From JABSOG01 sp041583135 (GTDB lineage: Bacteria; Pseudomonadota; Gammaproteobacteria; Enterobacterales; Alteromonadaceae), in the NCBI GenBank assembly GCA_041583135.1, contig JBFHGJ010000037.1, forward strand, positions 1 to 49,907: a DNA stretch of 49,907 nt, in the 5' to 3' direction. Below the pieces are notes generated by a model, which did not search any database, was not told the origin of the DNA, and saw only the letters and a program-made list of their open reading frames with translations. Of this stretch, positions 49,416 to 49,907 are shown piece after piece. The position numbers and the translations under genes were made by a program. Numbering within the stretch: position 1 is the first letter of the stretch; the number at the start of each line of letters is the position of its first letter.

Positions 49416-49491
49416 GCTGATATAGCTCAGTTGGTAGAGCGCACCCTTGGTAAGGGTGAGGTCGGCAGTTCAAATCTGCCTATCAGCACCA
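49416..49491 (+). tRNA. thrT: tRNA-Thr (anticodon GGT)
   Basis: Acceptor arms GCTGATA/TATCAGC, anticodon stem CACCC/GGGTG with loop TTGGTAA (GGT), T-loop TTCAAAT, encoded CCA (49489-49491). The tufB gene follows after 92 bp. Confidence 0.97.
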
Positions 49492-49583
49492 CTCCCTCTT
49501 TGCACCTCTAATATAATTTTATCCAAAAACTCAAGATTAACTTCCGGCCGACCCGGTAGAATCGATATTTTAAAGGTGCTCTC

Positions 49584-49907
49584 ATGGCAAAAGAAAAGTT
49601 TGAACGTACGAAACCCCACGTAAACGTTGGTACTATCGGTCACGTTGACCACGGTAAAACTACTTTGACTGCTGCAATTACCAACGTATTGGCTAAGCGT
49701 GGTGGTGCTCAAGCTCGTGCATTCGACCAAATCGACAATGCCCCGGAAGAAAGAGAGCGTGGTATTACCATCGCGACTTCTCACGTTGAGTATGATACTG
49801 ACACTCGTCACTACGCTCACGTAGACTGCCCTGGCCATGCTGACTATGTTAAAAACATGATCACTGGTGCGGCTCAAATGGACGGCGCTATCTTGGTAGT
49901 AGCTGCA
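49584..49907 (+). CDS. tufB: Elongation factor Tu, N-terminal part
   Basis: The first 108 residues of EF-Tu; the frame runs off the right edge. The G1 loop GHVDHGKTT and the G3 motif DCPGHADYVKNM are intact, and switch 1 holds RGITIATSHVEY. AAAGGTG lies upstream of the ATG. It delivers aminoacyl-tRNA to the ribosome. It shares the operon with the four tRNA genes. Very strong codon bias. Confidence 0.98.
   Translation, partial: MAKEKFERTKPHVNVGTIGHVDHGKTTLTAAITNVLAKRGGAQARAFDQIDNAPEERERGITIATSHVEYDTDTRHYAHVDCPGHADYVKNMITGAAQMDGAILVVAA

Overview
The window reads as chromosomal DNA of a marine-type gammaproteobacterium, probably of the Alteromonadales (Shewanella/Ferrimonas-like). The reasons are the orthologue set and gene order: argO/argP divergent, acnB next to yacL, argR divergent from mdh, ispB divergent from rplU-rpmA-obgE, yheT-yheU, and the tRNA-Thr/Tyr/Gly/Thr-tufB operon at the right end. 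Multiheme cytochrome, GlyGly-CTERM protease and Fbp iron-uptake genes fit that group. The taxonomic call is an inference; no marker was searched.

Layout. 1-3.8 kb: end of a flavoprotein, a small-ORF region, a response regulator with an apparent 5' frameshift, and argO/argP. 3.8-13.7 kb: a monooxygenase-like protein, an M14 carboxypeptidase with PKD repeats and a GlyGly-CTERM tail whose 3' end overlaps a convergent rhomboid protease, a DUF3667 membrane protein, a cupredoxin/adenylate-cyclase pair, a secreted methyltransferase-like protein, a GNAT and a DUF4442 protein. 13.8-21.0 kb: an envelope locus (TPR protein, AAA ATPase, Csd4/M99-like peptidase, Csd6-like YkuD enzyme, BcsZ-like GH8, transglutaminase-like protease). 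21.1-31.9 kb: acyltransferase, YbdG-like MscS channel, M13 peptidase, acnB, yacL, a small membrane protein and a seven-heme TPR cytochrome. 32-37.5 kb: a CsrB-type sRNA, fbpABC with a Fur-like site, and a DyP peroxidase. 37.6-43.6 kb: argR/mdh, an RraB-like secreted protein, ispB/rplU-rpmA-obgE-mutT. 43.7-49.9 kb: a second CsrB/C-type sRNA, a PepSY protein, yheT-yheU, a Tat/GMC dehydrogenase pair, four tRNAs and the start of tufB.

Two things stand out. First, 13.8-19.0 kb resembles the Helicobacter/Campylobacter cell-shape trimming enzymes Csd4 (Pgp1) and Csd6 (Pgp2), here placed in one tight operon with an ATPase. Three proteins of the locus end in what looks like the same NTF2-like domain. 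Second, two unannotated minus-strand transcripts (about 32034-32507 and 43700-44100) carry 22 and 14 GGA motifs, end in rho-independent terminators, and have GacA/UvrY-type boxes about 181 bp upstream of their inferred starts, so both are very likely Csr-sequestering RNAs.

A third structural signal is a family of modular hairpin repeats at 28.4, 39.3 and 43.6 kb. Short spacer palindromes in it keep their pairing while changing sequence. The rest is ordinary housekeeping.
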